A stretch of DNA of 64,000 bases, taken from assembly GCF_900113185.1 (NCBI RefSeq), contig NZ_FOZD01000001.1:2604001-2668000 (forward strand), given 5' to 3'. This stretch comes from Agromyces sp. CF514. Lineage in GTDB: Bacteria > Actinomycetota > Actinomycetes > Actinomycetales > Microbacteriaceae. The notes under the pieces were generated by a model. That model was given only the letters and a program-made list of their open reading frames with translations, did no database searches and was not told where the DNA came from. How positions within the stretch are numbered: position 1 is the stretch's first letter; every line of letters begins with the position of its first letter. The position numbers and the translations under genes are program-made. This document shows positions 7,617 through 16,732 of this stretch, piece by piece.

Positions 7617-9332
7617 TCAGTGCGACTCGCGGCTGACCCTCGAACCGCTCCCGCCGACCAGGAAGTCGAGGTCGGCGCCCGTGTCGGCGCCCTGCACGTG
7701 GTCGACGTAGAGGCGTTCCCAGCCCCGGGGTTTCGCGAAGCCCTCGAGCGTCGCCCGATTGGGCGTGCGCGCGGCGAGGTCGGCGGCGGCGACCTCGAGG
7801 TCGAGCCTGCGGGCGCGCACATCGAGCGTGATCCAGTCGCCCGTCTGCACCAGGGCGAGCGGGCCCCCCACCGCGGCCTCGGGCGTCACGTGCAGCACGA
7901 CCGTGCCGTACGCGGTGCCCGACATGCGGCCGTCGCAGATGCGCACCATGTCGCGCACACCCTGTTCGAGGAGCTTCTTCGGCAGCGGCAGGTTCGCGAC
8001 CTCGGGCATGCCCGGGTAGCCCTTGGGGCCGCATCCGCGAAGCACCATGACGCTGTCGGCGTCGATCTCGAGCGTCGGATCGTCGATGCGGGCGTGGAAG
8101 TCCTCGATCGAGTCGAACACGACGGCCCGGCCGCGATGCTTCAGCAGGTGGGGCGACGCCGCCGACGGCTTGATGATCGCCCCGCCGGGCGCGAGCGATC
8201 CACGCAGCACGCTGATGCCGGCCGCCGATTGCAGGGGGGCGTCGCGCGGCGTGATGACGTCGGCATCCCAGATGCGCGCCTCGTCGAGGTACGACACCAA
8301 CGGCCGCCCGGTGACGGTGAGCGCGTCGGGATCGAGCAGGTCGCGGACCTCGCGGAGCACCGCGAGGAACCCGCCTGCGCGGTGCAGGTCGTCCATCAGG
8401 TACGCACCGGCGGGCCGGAGGTTGACGAGCAGCGGCACCTCGGCACCGATGCGATCGAAGTCGTCGAGCTCCAGGTCGATGCCGAGCCGACCGGCGATCG
8501 CCAGCAGATGCACGACGGCGTTGGTCGACCCGCCGATCGCGGCGAGCGCGACGATCGCGTTGTGGAAGCTCGCCTTCGTCAGGAACGTCGACGGCCGTCG
8601 GTCATCGGCGACCAACTGCACGGCGAGCCGACCGGTCTCGTGCGACGCCTCGAGCAGTCGGGCGTCGGGAGCGGGTGTTCCGGCCAAGCCCGGGACGATC
8701 GTGCCGAGCGCCTCCGCGACGAGCGCCATCGTCGAGGCGGTGCCCATGGTGTTGCAGTGCCCCTTCGACCGGATGGTCGCAGACTCCGACTTCAGGAAGT
8801 CGTCCTGGCTGAGGGTTCCGGCCCGCACCTCTTCGCTGAGCCGCCACACGTCCGTGCCGCAGCCGAGCGCCTCGCCGCGGAAGTGGCCGGTGAGCATCGG
8901 CCCGCCCGGCACCACCACGGCAGGCAGGTCGACGGATGCCGCGGCCATGAGCAGTGACGGGATCGTCTTGTCGCATCCGCCGAGCAGCACCACGCCGTCG
9001 ATGGGGTTCGCGCGGAGCATCTCCTCGGTGGCCATCGCGGCCATGTTGCGCCAGAGCATCGCCGTCGGGCGCACCTGGGTCTCACCGAGGGAGACCACGG
9101 GCAGCTCGAGCGGGATCCCGCCCGCCTCGTAGATGCCGTTCTTCACGGACTGCGCGACCTCGTCGAGGTGGGCGTTGCAGGGCGTCAGGTCGGACGCGGT
9201 GTTCGCGATCGCGATCTGCGGGCGACCATGGAAGGCGCTCTCGGGCGCGCCGCGACGCATCCACGCCCGGTGGATGTACGCGTTGCGATCATCGCCCGCA
9301 TACCATTCCGAGCTCCTGAGGCCGTTCGTCAT
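7617..9332 (-). CDS. IlvD/Edd family dehydratase (sugar-acid dehydratase)
   Basis: A 571-residue iron-sulphur dehydratase. The three cysteines expected to hold the cluster are Cys52 (TPCNAH), Cys120 in GGCDKT and Cys193 in GHCNTMG. The dihydroxy-acid dehydratase fold is complete, and the C-terminal CDGRMSGTAYG motif is present. The neighbours are a sugar lactonase and a zinc dehydrogenase rather than branched-chain amino-acid genes. It is therefore more likely an aldonic-acid (arabonate, xylonate or galactonate type) dehydratase than true IlvD. It diverges from the lactonase at 9472. Substrate is inferred. Confidence 0.87.
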   Translation of the reverse strand: MTNGLRSSEWYAGDDRNAYIHRAWMRRGAPESAFHGRPQIAIANTASDLTPCNAHLDEVAQSVKNGIYEAGGIPLELPVVSLGETQVRPTAMLWRNMAAMATEEMLRANPIDGVVLLGGCDKTIPSLLMAAASVDLPAVVVPGGPMLTGHFRGEALGCGTDVWRLSEEVRAGTLSQDDFLKSESATIRSKGHCNTMGTASTMALVAEALGTIVPGLAGTPAPDARLLEASHETGRLAVQLVADDRRPSTFLTKASFHNAIVALAAIGGSTNAVVHLLAIAGRLGIDLELDDFDRIGAEVPLLVNLRPAGAYLMDDLHRAGGFLAVLREVRDLLDPDALTVTGRPLVSYLDEARIWDADVITPRDAPLQSAAGISVLRGSLAPGGAIIKPSAASPHLLKHRGRAVVFDSIEDFHARIDDPTLEIDADSVMVLRGCGPKGYPGMPEVANLPLPKKLLEQGVRDMVRICDGRMSGTAYGTVVLHVTPEAAVGGPLALVQTGDWITLDVRARRLDLEVAAADLAARTPNRATLEGFAKPRGWERLYVDHVQGADTGADLDFLVGGSGSRVSRESH

Positions 9333-9365
9333 GCTGCACCCCTCGCAACCTCGAGACGAGTACTT

Positions 9366-9389
9366 GGAACCGTGCTAAGCATATGTTCC
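9366..9389. promoter_or_regulatory. Inverted repeat in the divergent dehydratase/lactonase promoter
   Basis: GGAAC (9366-9370) and GTTCC (9385-9389) are separated by 14 nt in the 139-bp region between the two divergent genes. The arms are short. It could be an operator for a GntR- or LacI-type regulator not seen in this window. Confidence 0.3.
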
Positions 9390-9471
9390 GGAGGCATCGA
9401 TATCGGATGACGCATCGAGATCCCCTCGATCCCCCAGTCTCGTCGCCGTCGACCGAGAGAACGAGGATGTC

Positions 9472-10383
9472 GTGACCGAAATCGCCGCCGTGCAGGTCGC
9501 CACGACCGACGCGTACGTGCTCGCGGAGGGGCCCTGCTGGGATGACCGGCGCGGGCGACTGCTCTGGGTCGACATCGAATCCGGCCTGGTGCTCTGCGGC
9601 GAACTGGCCGACGACGGCACCCTCGGGGTCGTCCACCGGGTCGAGTTCGACGGCAGGGTCGGCGCGGTCGCTCCTGCGGAGAACGGCGACTGGATCGTCG
9701 CGCTCGACGGCCGGCTCGTGCGACGGCGTCCGACCGGGGAGGTCGCGGTCGGCGTCGAAGTGGTCGCCGCAGGCAGCGGCCGCCGGCTCAACGACGGCAG
9801 GCCCGATCCCGCCGGTCGCTACGTGGTCGGCTCCTTGCGCATGGACGGCGCATCGGAGTCGGAGGTGCTGGTCGTCGTCGACGACCGTGGCATCCGCACG
9901 CTCGATGCCGACCTCAGCCTCTCGAACGGCTTGGCATGGTCGACCGATGGCGGCACCCTGTACAGCATCGACACCGGCCGGCGCACGGTGTTCAGACGGT
10001 CGTGGGATGTCGCGACCGGCGCATCCGGAACGCGCGAGGTGCACGTGACCCTCACCCACGGCCACCCCGACGGCATGACGATCGATGCCGAAGATCACCT
10101 CTGGATCGCCGTGTGGGGACTCGGCCAGGTGCACCGGTACTCCCCCGCCGGCGACCTCGTGCGCGTGATCGACGTGCCTGCGCCGTTCACCTCGAGCGTC
10201 GCCTTCGCCGGCGCCGACCTCGCGACGCTCGTCATCACGACCTCGTACCGCGACCTCGACGACGTCGGCCGAACCAGGTACCCGGACTCAGGCCGGCTCT
10301 TCACCGTCCGTCCCGGCGTCGCCGGTGCTCCTCAGCCGCTCTGGTCCGGTCGATTGCCACCGGCCCGGGAAGGGACCTCATGA
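9472..10383 (+). CDS. SMP-30/gluconolactonase family lactonase
   Basis: A 303-residue beta-propeller of the regucalcin/gluconolactonase family, which opens sugar lactones to aldonic acids using a bound divalent metal. Expected metal and catalytic segments are EGPCWD near 19, RLNDGRPDP near 104, SNGLAWS near 145 and GHPDGMTID near 197. It starts at GTG with GAGG upstream. Between a dehydratase and a dehydrogenase it fits an oxidative pathway: sugar, lactone, aldonate, then 2-keto-3-deoxy acid. The stop codon overlaps the start of a 13-codon frame that leads into the dehydrogenase gene. Confidence 0.87.
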   Translation: MTEIAAVQVATTDAYVLAEGPCWDDRRGRLLWVDIESGLVLCGELADDGTLGVVHRVEFDGRVGAVAPAENGDWIVALDGRLVRRRPTGEVAVGVEVVAAGSGRRLNDGRPDPAGRYVVGSLRMDGASESEVLVVVDDRGIRTLDADLSLSNGLAWSTDGGTLYSIDTGRRTVFRRSWDVATGASGTREVHVTLTHGHPDGMTIDAEDHLWIAVWGLGQVHRYSPAGDLVRVIDVPAPFTSSVAFAGADLATLVITTSYRDLDDVGRTRYPDSGRLFTVRPGVAGAPQPLWSGRLPPAREGTS

Positions 10384-10421
10384 GCCGCCCGCCACGACCG
10401 CACCCGCGCGCACCGCGATGA
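10380..10421 (+). CDS. 13-codon linker ORF coupling two pathway genes
   Basis: The ATG at 10380 overlaps the TGA of the lactonase gene (ATGA). The frame runs 13 codons to a TGA at 10419-10421, which overlaps the ATG (10418) of the dehydrogenase. GAAGGGA lies upstream of the ATG at a workable distance, whereas the dehydrogenase start has no clear ribosome-binding site of its own. The peptide is Arg/Pro-rich (MSRPPRPHPRAPR). It may serve only to hand ribosomes from one gene to the next. Function is inferred. Confidence 0.4.
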   Translation: MSRPPRPHPRAPR

Positions 10422-11425
10422 AGGCCTTCGTCATCCGCGGGCCGCATGATGCGGGCGTCGAAGACGTTCCGCCGCCCGTCGCGGCCCCTGGCGAGGTCGT
10501 CGTCGACGTCGCCCGTGCTGGAGTGTGCGGCACCGACGTCGAGTTCTTCACCGGCGAGATGCAGTACCTCCACGAGGGCCACGCCGGATTTCCCATGCGC
10601 ATCGGACACGAGTGGTCCGGCACCGTGTCGGCACTCGGCGACGGCGTCGAGCGCGGCTGGCTCGGGCGAAGAGTCACCGGCGACACCATGCTCGGCTGCG
10701 GCGTCTGCCCCCGCTGCCGAGACGGCCGGCAGCACGTCTGCGAGTTCCGGGCGGAGGTCGGCATCCGAGGGGGCCGACACGGCGCGCTCGCCGAGCGGGT
10801 CGCCATCCCGGCGCGCGCGCTCCACGCCCTCCCCGACGACGTCGACGACGCGATGGGCGCCATGATCGAGCCGGGCGGCAACGCGCTCCGCTCGGTGCGA
10901 GGCGCAGCGCTCCGACCCGGTGATCGGGCGCTCGTGCTCGGCGCCGGAACGATCGGCCTGCTCACCGCGATGTTCGCCAGGGCCGGCGGTGCCGAGGTGC
11001 ACCTCGTGGGCCGCAGCACTCGCTCGCTCGACTTCGCCCGCGCGCTGGGATTCGAGCACGTCGGTCAGGCCGACGAGTTGCCCGACCTGCCGTGGGATGC
11101 CGTGATCGACGCCTCGAACGACCCGGCGCTGCCGGCCAAGGCGGTCGACCTCGTCGAGCCCGGCAGGCGCGTCGTCTTCATCGGGCTCGCTGGCAGCCCG
11201 AGCCTCGTCGACACCCGGACCATCGCCATCAAGGACGTCACCGCCGTCGGCATCCTCAGCGCCTCGGGGGGGCTCGAGGGCGCGATCGAGGCGTACGCCT
11301 CAGGAGCCGTCGATCCTCGCCCGCTCATCGCCGCGACCGTCGAACTCGAGGACCTCGCACCCCTGCTCGCAGGCGAGCGCCCTGCGGGGGCCGGCGCCGG
11401 CCCGAAGTTCCAGGCCGTCATCTGA
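10418..11425 (+). CDS. Zinc-dependent medium-chain dehydrogenase
   Basis: A 335-residue MDR-family alcohol/polyol dehydrogenase. Catalytic zinc ligands are Cys37 (GVCGTD) and the His64-Glu65 pair. The structural-zinc lobe has Cys94, Cys97, Cys100 and Cys108. The Rossmann motif VLGAGTIG near 171 binds NAD(P). It probably oxidises a sugar or polyol in the same pathway as the adjacent lactonase and the divergent dehydratase, feeding the lactonase. The start was placed at ATG 10418, where family homology begins (MKAFVIRGP). Translation probably depends on the short overlapping ORF before it. Confidence 0.87.
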   Translation: MKAFVIRGPHDAGVEDVPPPVAAPGEVVVDVARAGVCGTDVEFFTGEMQYLHEGHAGFPMRIGHEWSGTVSALGDGVERGWLGRRVTGDTMLGCGVCPRCRDGRQHVCEFRAEVGIRGGRHGALAERVAIPARALHALPDDVDDAMGAMIEPGGNALRSVRGAALRPGDRALVLGAGTIGLLTAMFARAGGAEVHLVGRSTRSLDFARALGFEHVGQADELPDLPWDAVIDASNDPALPAKAVDLVEPGRRVVFIGLAGSPSLVDTRTIAIKDVTAVGILSASGGLEGAIEAYASGAVDPRPLIAATVELEDLAPLLAGERPAGAGAGPKFQAVI

Positions 11426-11428
11426 CAC

Positions 11429-11473
11429 GGATGCCGCGGCCCTCGGCCGCACGCATTCGGGCCGCGGCATTCC
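11429..11473. terminator. Hairpin terminator after the dehydrogenase
   Basis: GGATGCCGCGGCCC (11429-11442) pairs with GGGCCGCGGCATTCC (11459-11473), a stem of 14 bp with one bulge or wobble, directly after the dehydrogenase stop. Confidence 0.75.
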
Positions 11474-11594
11474 GGCCGGCGGTGCGCTGTGCGCCACCTT
11501 CGGCCTGACCGGTGCGAGGCCCGACGCGCGCCCAGGGCCACCTGAGGCCCGAATCCTCGACGACGACCCGACCGCAGGACCGCACATCGTCGGG

Positions 11595-14360
11595 TCAGCT
11601 CGCGCGTCGACGTCGCTCGAGGAACAGGGCGGCCACGCCCGCCAGGACCGCGAGCGCGCCGAGGAGTGCAGGCACCGCCGAGACGGTTCCGCCGGTGACC
11701 GCGAGCGGCGGTTGCGTCGGACTCGGGGTCGGCGCGGGCTCGGGCGTGGGTGTCGGAGTGGGCGTCGGCGTGACCGCCGCCGGCGCGACCCGCACGTTCA
11801 CGGTGGTCACGCTGCTTCTGCCGCCGTCCTTGTCCTCTACGGTGAACGCGGCAGCGAACGTGCCCTCCGTGGAGTAGGTGTGGGTCACCGGCGGGTCGGC
11901 CGGTCCGGTGACCGTCTCCACGGGCGATCCGTCGCCCCAGTCGATCGTGTACGTGAACATGGCCGCCAGGTCGGCCGATGAAGGGTCGTCGGCACCGACC
12001 TTGGTCGTGAACGGCGTGCCCGCGATCGCGTCGAGGGAGCCCGTGTTGACGGCCGTCGGGGCGGTGTTGGTCACGTCGAGCGTGGTGGCCGCGGTGGCGC
12101 TCACCCCGTCGACGGTGACGCGCAGGCTCAGCGGGACGGTGGTCGGACCGTCGTCGATGCCGAGTTCCTCCAGCTGCGCCCAGGCCAGCGTCGGCGATGT
12201 CCCCGTGGCATCCGAGAAGTCGCCGTCGCCGTTAACGTCCCAGGCGTAGGCCGCACCCGGCGTCGAGCCGCTGCCGTCGAGGGAGAGGCCTGCACCCTCG
12301 GCGACCGCGTACGGCCCGCCCGCGTCGACGACCGGGAGCACCTCGAGCGTCGTGGATCCACTGCTTCCGCCGAGGGCGGCAGTGCCGCCGTACGCCGCGG
12401 TGAGCGCGTGCGAGCCGATGGCGAGCGTCGAAGTGGTGAGCGTCGCGGTCCCGTCGGCGGCGACCGCGACCGGGCCGCCGAGCGGCGTCGCACCGTCGCT
12501 GAACTGCACGGTCCCGGCCGAAGCCGGAGCGCCGCCGGCGACGACGGTGGCGGTCAAGGTCACGCTGTCGCCGACCGTGGACGGATCTGGAGCCGCCGTG
12601 AGCGTCGTGGCAGTGGCGAGCGTGCCCACCGTCTGCGTGAGCGATCCCGAGCTCGCGCCGAACGCGGGCGAGCCTCCATACTCTGCGGAGATGGGGTGCA
12701 CGCCCGCGGCGAGCGCGGAGGTGGTCAAGGTCGCGGTCCCGTCGGCGGCGACCGCGACCGGGCCGCCGAGCGGCGTCGCACCGTCGCTGAACTGCACGGT
12801 CCCGGCGGTCACGGGAGCACCCCCTGCCGTGACCGCGGCGGTGAACGTCACGCCGGTGCCGACCGTGGACGGGTTCGCGCTGGAGGTGACCGCGGTGGTG
12901 GTCGCGACCTGCGTCTCGATCGTGAGGCACCAACCGCCTGAGACCGACCCGGCATCACCCGTCGCGTCGTCGACGACCCAGAGGCTCCACGTTCCATTGC
13001 TGCTCCCGCCTGCGAAGACCGAGAGCGCGGTCGCACCGCTCGCCGCGGGCGCCGGTGCCGGGAAGGAATCACCGGGTTCGACATCGGTCGGCCTGTAGGA
13101 GCCTGTGGCCGGAGCGCTGCCCACGAGGCTCGCTGCAGCGTCGTCGAAGGTGAGATCGACCGAGGAGATCGGAGTCGTGCCCCCGGTGTCGCTCATCAGC
13201 ACGGCGTTCGTGGTCGGGACCGGTCCGGACAGCAGGATGTCGAGATCGACGGGCGACGTGTGGGACACCCCCTTGAGCGCGACCGTGACCTTCGTCACCG
13301 CACTCGTGAGTCCCGTCACGGAGACGTTCGAGGGATACGGCGACGCGGTGCCGACCATGGGAACGGTGATGACGCCCGTGTTGCAGTACGTGTTGCCGGT
13401 CACGACCGTGACGTTGTCGACGCGCTGCGCGAGTGCGCCGTTGCTGGTCAGGAAGCCCGTCGCCCCGCTGTAGACGGCACGGATCTGGTGCGTGCCCTCC
13501 GCAAGCGCCGAAGTGGTGAGACTCGCCTGTCCTGAACCGTTCAGCACAACGGGCGCTCCGAGATTCGTCACTCCATCGGAGAACTGCACCGAGCCCGCGG
13601 TGACGGGCCCGCCCGCTGCTGCGACCGTCGCGGTGAACGTGACCGGGGCGCCGGTCTGGCTGGGCGTGGCCGAGGTCGTGATCACCGTTGTCGTCGCGAC
13701 ATCCGCCGCCGTGGTCGTGAGCGTGAGGCTCCAGCCGCCCGAGATCGACCCGATGTCTCCGGTCGCATCGTCGACGACAAAGAGCCTCCACGAGCCGTTG
13801 GGGGCGATACCCGAGAACGCGCCCGCGAACGTCGTCTGGGTCGACGGCGCCGGAGCCGGTGCGGGGAAGGCGTCCGCCGCGCCGCCCGGATCGACGTCCG
13901 TCGGCTTGTACGTGCCTGAGGGCACGTTGACCTGGGGCGGCACGTTCGATGCCGCGCCGTCGCTGAACGTGAAGTCGGCGTTCGACGCCGTGGCCAGCTG
14001 GTTCGGGTCGCCGATGTCGGAGAGCACGATCAGGTTGTCGCCCGTCGGGGCGACCAGGAGCGCATCGACGTCGTTGAGCGCGCCATGCGTCAGCCCGGTG
14101 AGCGTGACGGTCACCGCAGAGACCGCTCCGGACATCCCCGAGACGGTGATGTCAGAGGGATACGGGCTCGCCGGACCGATCTGATTCGCGGAACCGGTCG
14201 CGGGCACAGCGATGGATGCGGTGCTGGTGAACGTCGTCGGGCCGTCGGCTGATGCTGCCAGCGGCGCTGCCACGAGGGCGAGCGCCGCGCCGACGGCGAG
14301 CGCTGTGAGGGCCGACAGCGTCCGGCGAGCGGTGCGGGGGCGAGTGCGGGGGCGGGACAC
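11595..14360 (-). CDS. LAXTG-anchored surface protein with P-domains and Ig-like repeats
   Basis: A 921-residue exported protein. The order is: Arg-rich signal peptide (about 1-40); a proprotein-convertase P-like beta domain (about 45-200); an Ig-like Big_3-type repeat; a second P-like domain (about 330-480); two further Ig-like repeats; and a PKD-like segment. It ends with a TP-repeat wall spanner, the sorting motif LAVTG, a transmembrane helix and RRRR. The LAXTG motif points to class E sortase anchoring. Two of the Ig repeats are nearly identical in DNA (around 12440-12510 and 12725-12800). GTG at 14360 was chosen because GGAGG precedes it; an upstream GTG (14387) lacks this. No enzymatic domain was seen, so adhesion or wall architecture is likely. 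Confidence 0.85.
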   Translation of the reverse strand: MSRPRTRPRTARRTLSALTALAVGAALALVAAPLAASADGPTTFTSTASIAVPATGSANQIGPASPYPSDITVSGMSGAVSAVTVTLTGLTHGALNDVDALLVAPTGDNLIVLSDIGDPNQLATASNADFTFSDGAASNVPPQVNVPSGTYKPTDVDPGGAADAFPAPAPAPSTQTTFAGAFSGIAPNGSWRLFVVDDATGDIGSISGGWSLTLTTTAADVATTTVITTSATPSQTGAPVTFTATVAAAGGPVTAGSVQFSDGVTNLGAPVVLNGSGQASLTTSALAEGTHQIRAVYSGATGFLTSNGALAQRVDNVTVVTGNTYCNTGVITVPMVGTASPYPSNVSVTGLTSAVTKVTVALKGVSHTSPVDLDILLSGPVPTTNAVLMSDTGGTTPISSVDLTFDDAAASLVGSAPATGSYRPTDVEPGDSFPAPAPAASGATALSVFAGGSSNGTWSLWVVDDATGDAGSVSGGWCLTIETQVATTTAVTSSANPSTVGTGVTFTAAVTAGGAPVTAGTVQFSDGATPLGGPVAVAADGTATLTTSALAAGVHPISAEYGGSPAFGASSGSLTQTVGTLATATTLTAAPDPSTVGDSVTLTATVVAGGAPASAGTVQFSDGATPLGGPVAVAADGTATLTTSTLAIGSHALTAAYGGTAALGGSSGSTTLEVLPVVDAGGPYAVAEGAGLSLDGSGSTPGAAYAWDVNGDGDFSDATGTSPTLAWAQLEELGIDDGPTTVPLSLRVTVDGVSATAATTLDVTNTAPTAVNTGSLDAIAGTPFTTKVGADDPSSADLAAMFTYTIDWGDGSPVETVTGPADPPVTHTYSTEGTFAAAFTVEDKDGGRSSVTTVNVRVAPAAVTPTPTPTPTPEPAPTPSPTQPPLAVTGGTVSAVPALLGALAVLAGVAALFLERRRRAS

Positions 14361-14580
14361 TGGACCTCCAGGTCGGTGGTCGTACACCCGTCGGCCGACG
14401 TGCCGACCGCGGCGATGCGGGTACTGTCACCCGAAGAATATGCCCGCCCAGCCCGCGGATGCGAGATTGTCTCGAGATTCCTGCCCGTGCATCAAGCGCT
14501 TTCGCGCCACGGGGGTGCCCACGCCCTGCAAGTACTCACCGCCGTCCGCGTGATCGACGAGCCGACCGCCTGAACTCGCT

Positions 14581-14618
14581 GATCGCAAACCTCGTTGCTG
14601 CTTGCACGAGTTGCGATC
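14581..14618. promoter_or_regulatory. Inverted repeat upstream of the exporter gene
   Basis: GATCGCAA (14581-14588) and TTGCGATC (14611-14618) form perfect arms, with further partial pairing inside (CTCGT/ACGAG). It ends 36 bp before the ATG of the DHA2 exporter, so an operator or leader hairpin is more likely than a terminator. Confidence 0.5.
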
Positions 14619-14654
14619 CACGTCCGCGGAGTCATCCGGGTCTATGCTCCGGCC

Positions 14655-16283
14655 ATGAAGAAGAACTGGCTCGTGATCGTCCTCCTCGCGGTGTCCCAGT
14701 TCGTGATGGTCCTCGACAGCACCGTGATGAACGTGTCGATCACGCAGGTGGCCTCCGACCTCGACACGACGATCACGGGCATGCAGGCCGCGATCACCTT
14801 CTACACGCTGACGATGGCTGCGTTCATGCTGACCGGCGGCAAGCTCGGCGACAAGTGGGGTCGATCGCGCGCCCTCAAGATCGGCGCCGTGATCTACGGG
14901 CTCGGATCGCTCATCACGGCGATCAGCCCCAACCTGACGGTGCTGCTGTTCGGGTGGTCGCTCGTGGAAGGGCTCGGCGCCGTCCTCGTGATCCCTGCGA
15001 TCGCCGCTCTGGCCGCCATCAACTACACGGGCAAGGCCCGCGTCGCCGCCTTCTCGATCCTCGGAGCCGCCACGGGTCTCGCCGCTGCGGCCGGACCGCT
15101 CATCGGCGGTCTCGTCACGACGTACTCCTCGTGGAGGTACGTCTTCGTCGCGGAGACCATCGTCATGATCGTGGTCCTGGTCTTCTCGGGTCGCATCAAG
15201 GACGTCGCGGCGAACCCGAACGTGAAGATCGACATCCTGAGCGTGGTGCTCTCGGCCGGAGGCATGGCGATGCTCGTGTTCGGCGTGCTGCAGTCCAAGA
15301 CGTGGGGCTGGTTCGTGCCGCTCAATCCGCCCCAGATCAACGGGGTCGAGTTCGCGCCGCTCGGCATCTCCCCCGTCACGTACCTGATCATCCTCGGCAT
15401 CGTGGTGCTGTGGTGGTTCGTCCAGCGCCAGCGCTCGCTCATCGCAGCGGGACGGATGCCGCTGCTCAAGGTGAGCCTCTTCCGCATCGGTGCGCTGCGA
15501 AGCGGCCTCTCGGGGTTCCTCGTGCAGTATTTCGCGATCGCCGCCCTCTTCTTCGTGATTCCGGTCTACCTGCAGACGATGCTCGGCCAGAACGCGCTGG
15601 AGACGGGGCTGAAGATCCTGCCGCTCTCGGCCGGGCTCGTCGTCTTCTCGGCCTTGGGCTCGTGGGCGACGTCGCGCCGGTCCGCCAAGCGGATCGCCCA
15701 GATCGGCCAGATCACCATGGCCGTGGGACTGTTGTTCGTGCTCGTGGCGATCCAGCCCGAACTCCAGGGCTGGCCGTTCGCGATCGGGATGTTCATCATC
15801 GGCGGCGGCTTCGGCCTGCTCGCCTCGCAGCTCGGCAACGTGAACATGTCGGCCGTCGACAAGGACGACACCTCCGAGGTGGGCGGACTGCAGGGCACCT
15901 TCCAGAACCTCGGCTCGTCGTTCGGCACGGCGATCGTCGGATCGATGTTCATCCTCCTCCTCGCCTCGGGCTTCACGACGGCGGTCCAGAACAACGCCAC
16001 GATCACCCCCGAAGAGCGCCAGGCGGTGAGCGCCTACATCGAAGGCGGAGTGCCGATCATCTCGCAGCAGCAGGCCGAAGATCTCATCGTCGCTGCCGGA
16101 GGCTCCGAGGAATCCGCGGCGGCAGTCGCCCAGGAATACGCCGACTCGCAGATCGTCGCGCTCAAGCAGGCGCTCTTCATCGTCCTCGCCCTGCTCGTGC
16201 TCTCGCTGCTGTTGTCGCGACATCTCCCCGCCGAGATCGTCGCGAACGAGGAGGAGCCGGTCGACGAAGCGGTGACGACCTAG
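14655..16283 (+). CDS. DHA2-family MFS drug exporter (14 helices)
   Basis: A 542-residue permease of the EmrB/QacA type. Helix 1 carries the family signature VLDSTVMNVS, and the loop motif GKLGDKWGRSRA is near 62. About fourteen hydrophobic segments are present, and a hydrophilic insertion before the last helix holds EERQAVSAYIEGG. It exports toxic compounds using the proton gradient; the substrate is unknown. The ATG at 14655 begins directly with the helix-1 region. The upstream inverted repeat may bind a regulator, but no regulator gene adjoins it. Confidence 0.88.
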   Translation: MKKNWLVIVLLAVSQFVMVLDSTVMNVSITQVASDLDTTITGMQAAITFYTLTMAAFMLTGGKLGDKWGRSRALKIGAVIYGLGSLITAISPNLTVLLFGWSLVEGLGAVLVIPAIAALAAINYTGKARVAAFSILGAATGLAAAAGPLIGGLVTTYSSWRYVFVAETIVMIVVLVFSGRIKDVAANPNVKIDILSVVLSAGGMAMLVFGVLQSKTWGWFVPLNPPQINGVEFAPLGISPVTYLIILGIVVLWWFVQRQRSLIAAGRMPLLKVSLFRIGALRSGLSGFLVQYFAIAALFFVIPVYLQTMLGQNALETGLKILPLSAGLVVFSALGSWATSRRSAKRIAQIGQITMAVGLLFVLVAIQPELQGWPFAIGMFIIGGGFGLLASQLGNVNMSAVDKDDTSEVGGLQGTFQNLGSSFGTAIVGSMFILLLASGFTTAVQNNATITPEERQAVSAYIEGGVPIISQQQAEDLIVAAGGSEESAAAVAQEYADSQIVALKQALFIVLALLVLSLLLSRHLPAEIVANEEEPVDEAVTT

Positions 16284-16417
16284 TCGTCCTGGCTCAGGTG
16301 GCTGCATCCGGCCGATTCCCGCGAAAATGATCCGCGCTACGGGCAATGCAGGCGATGGCGCCGATCGAACCTTCAGTCGTCCAATTCGATCTCGGGATCG
16401 CTCTGAACAGTGACCGG

Positions 16418-16600
16418 TCAACCGTCGCTGCGCACCCGCGCTCGCTGCACGATCGGGTCGGGCACGGGTGCCGCCGCGATCAGGCGACGGGTGTACTCGT
16501 CCCTCGGTTCCGTGAGCACGGCACGGGAGTCGCCGATCTCGACCAGGCGGCCATGGCGCATGACCGCGACCCGGCCGCACAGCATCGTCGCGGCCGCCCG
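16418..16600 (-). pseudogene. C-terminal relic of an oligopeptide ABC-transporter ATPase
   Basis: On the minus strand a frame of about 60 codons reads VAVMRHGRLVEIGD, then PRDEYTRRLIAAAPVPDP, and ends in TGA at 16418. This is the typical C-terminus of Dpp/Opp-type ATPases, after the Walker B and H-loop. No Walker A, signature motif or start codon is found upstream in any frame, so only the tail survives. It is not adjacent to the intact Dpp-type operon at 57801-64000. Confidence 0.7.
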
Positions 16601-16732
16601 CGACGGATTCCGGTCGATGCTTCAAGGAATCCGAAGCCAGCAGGCGGCCAGCGGATCGGCGTGAGCACAGCGCGATTCACGACCGCGCTGACGGTGGGAT
16701 CGGATGTCAGGAGCGGCGGCGGTCTGGGAACA

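Noticed and set aside
14427..16625. A long open frame opposite the DHA2 exporter
   Set aside because: It is very rich in His, Asp and Arg with no recognisable domain. The plus-strand exporter has clear motifs and a start.
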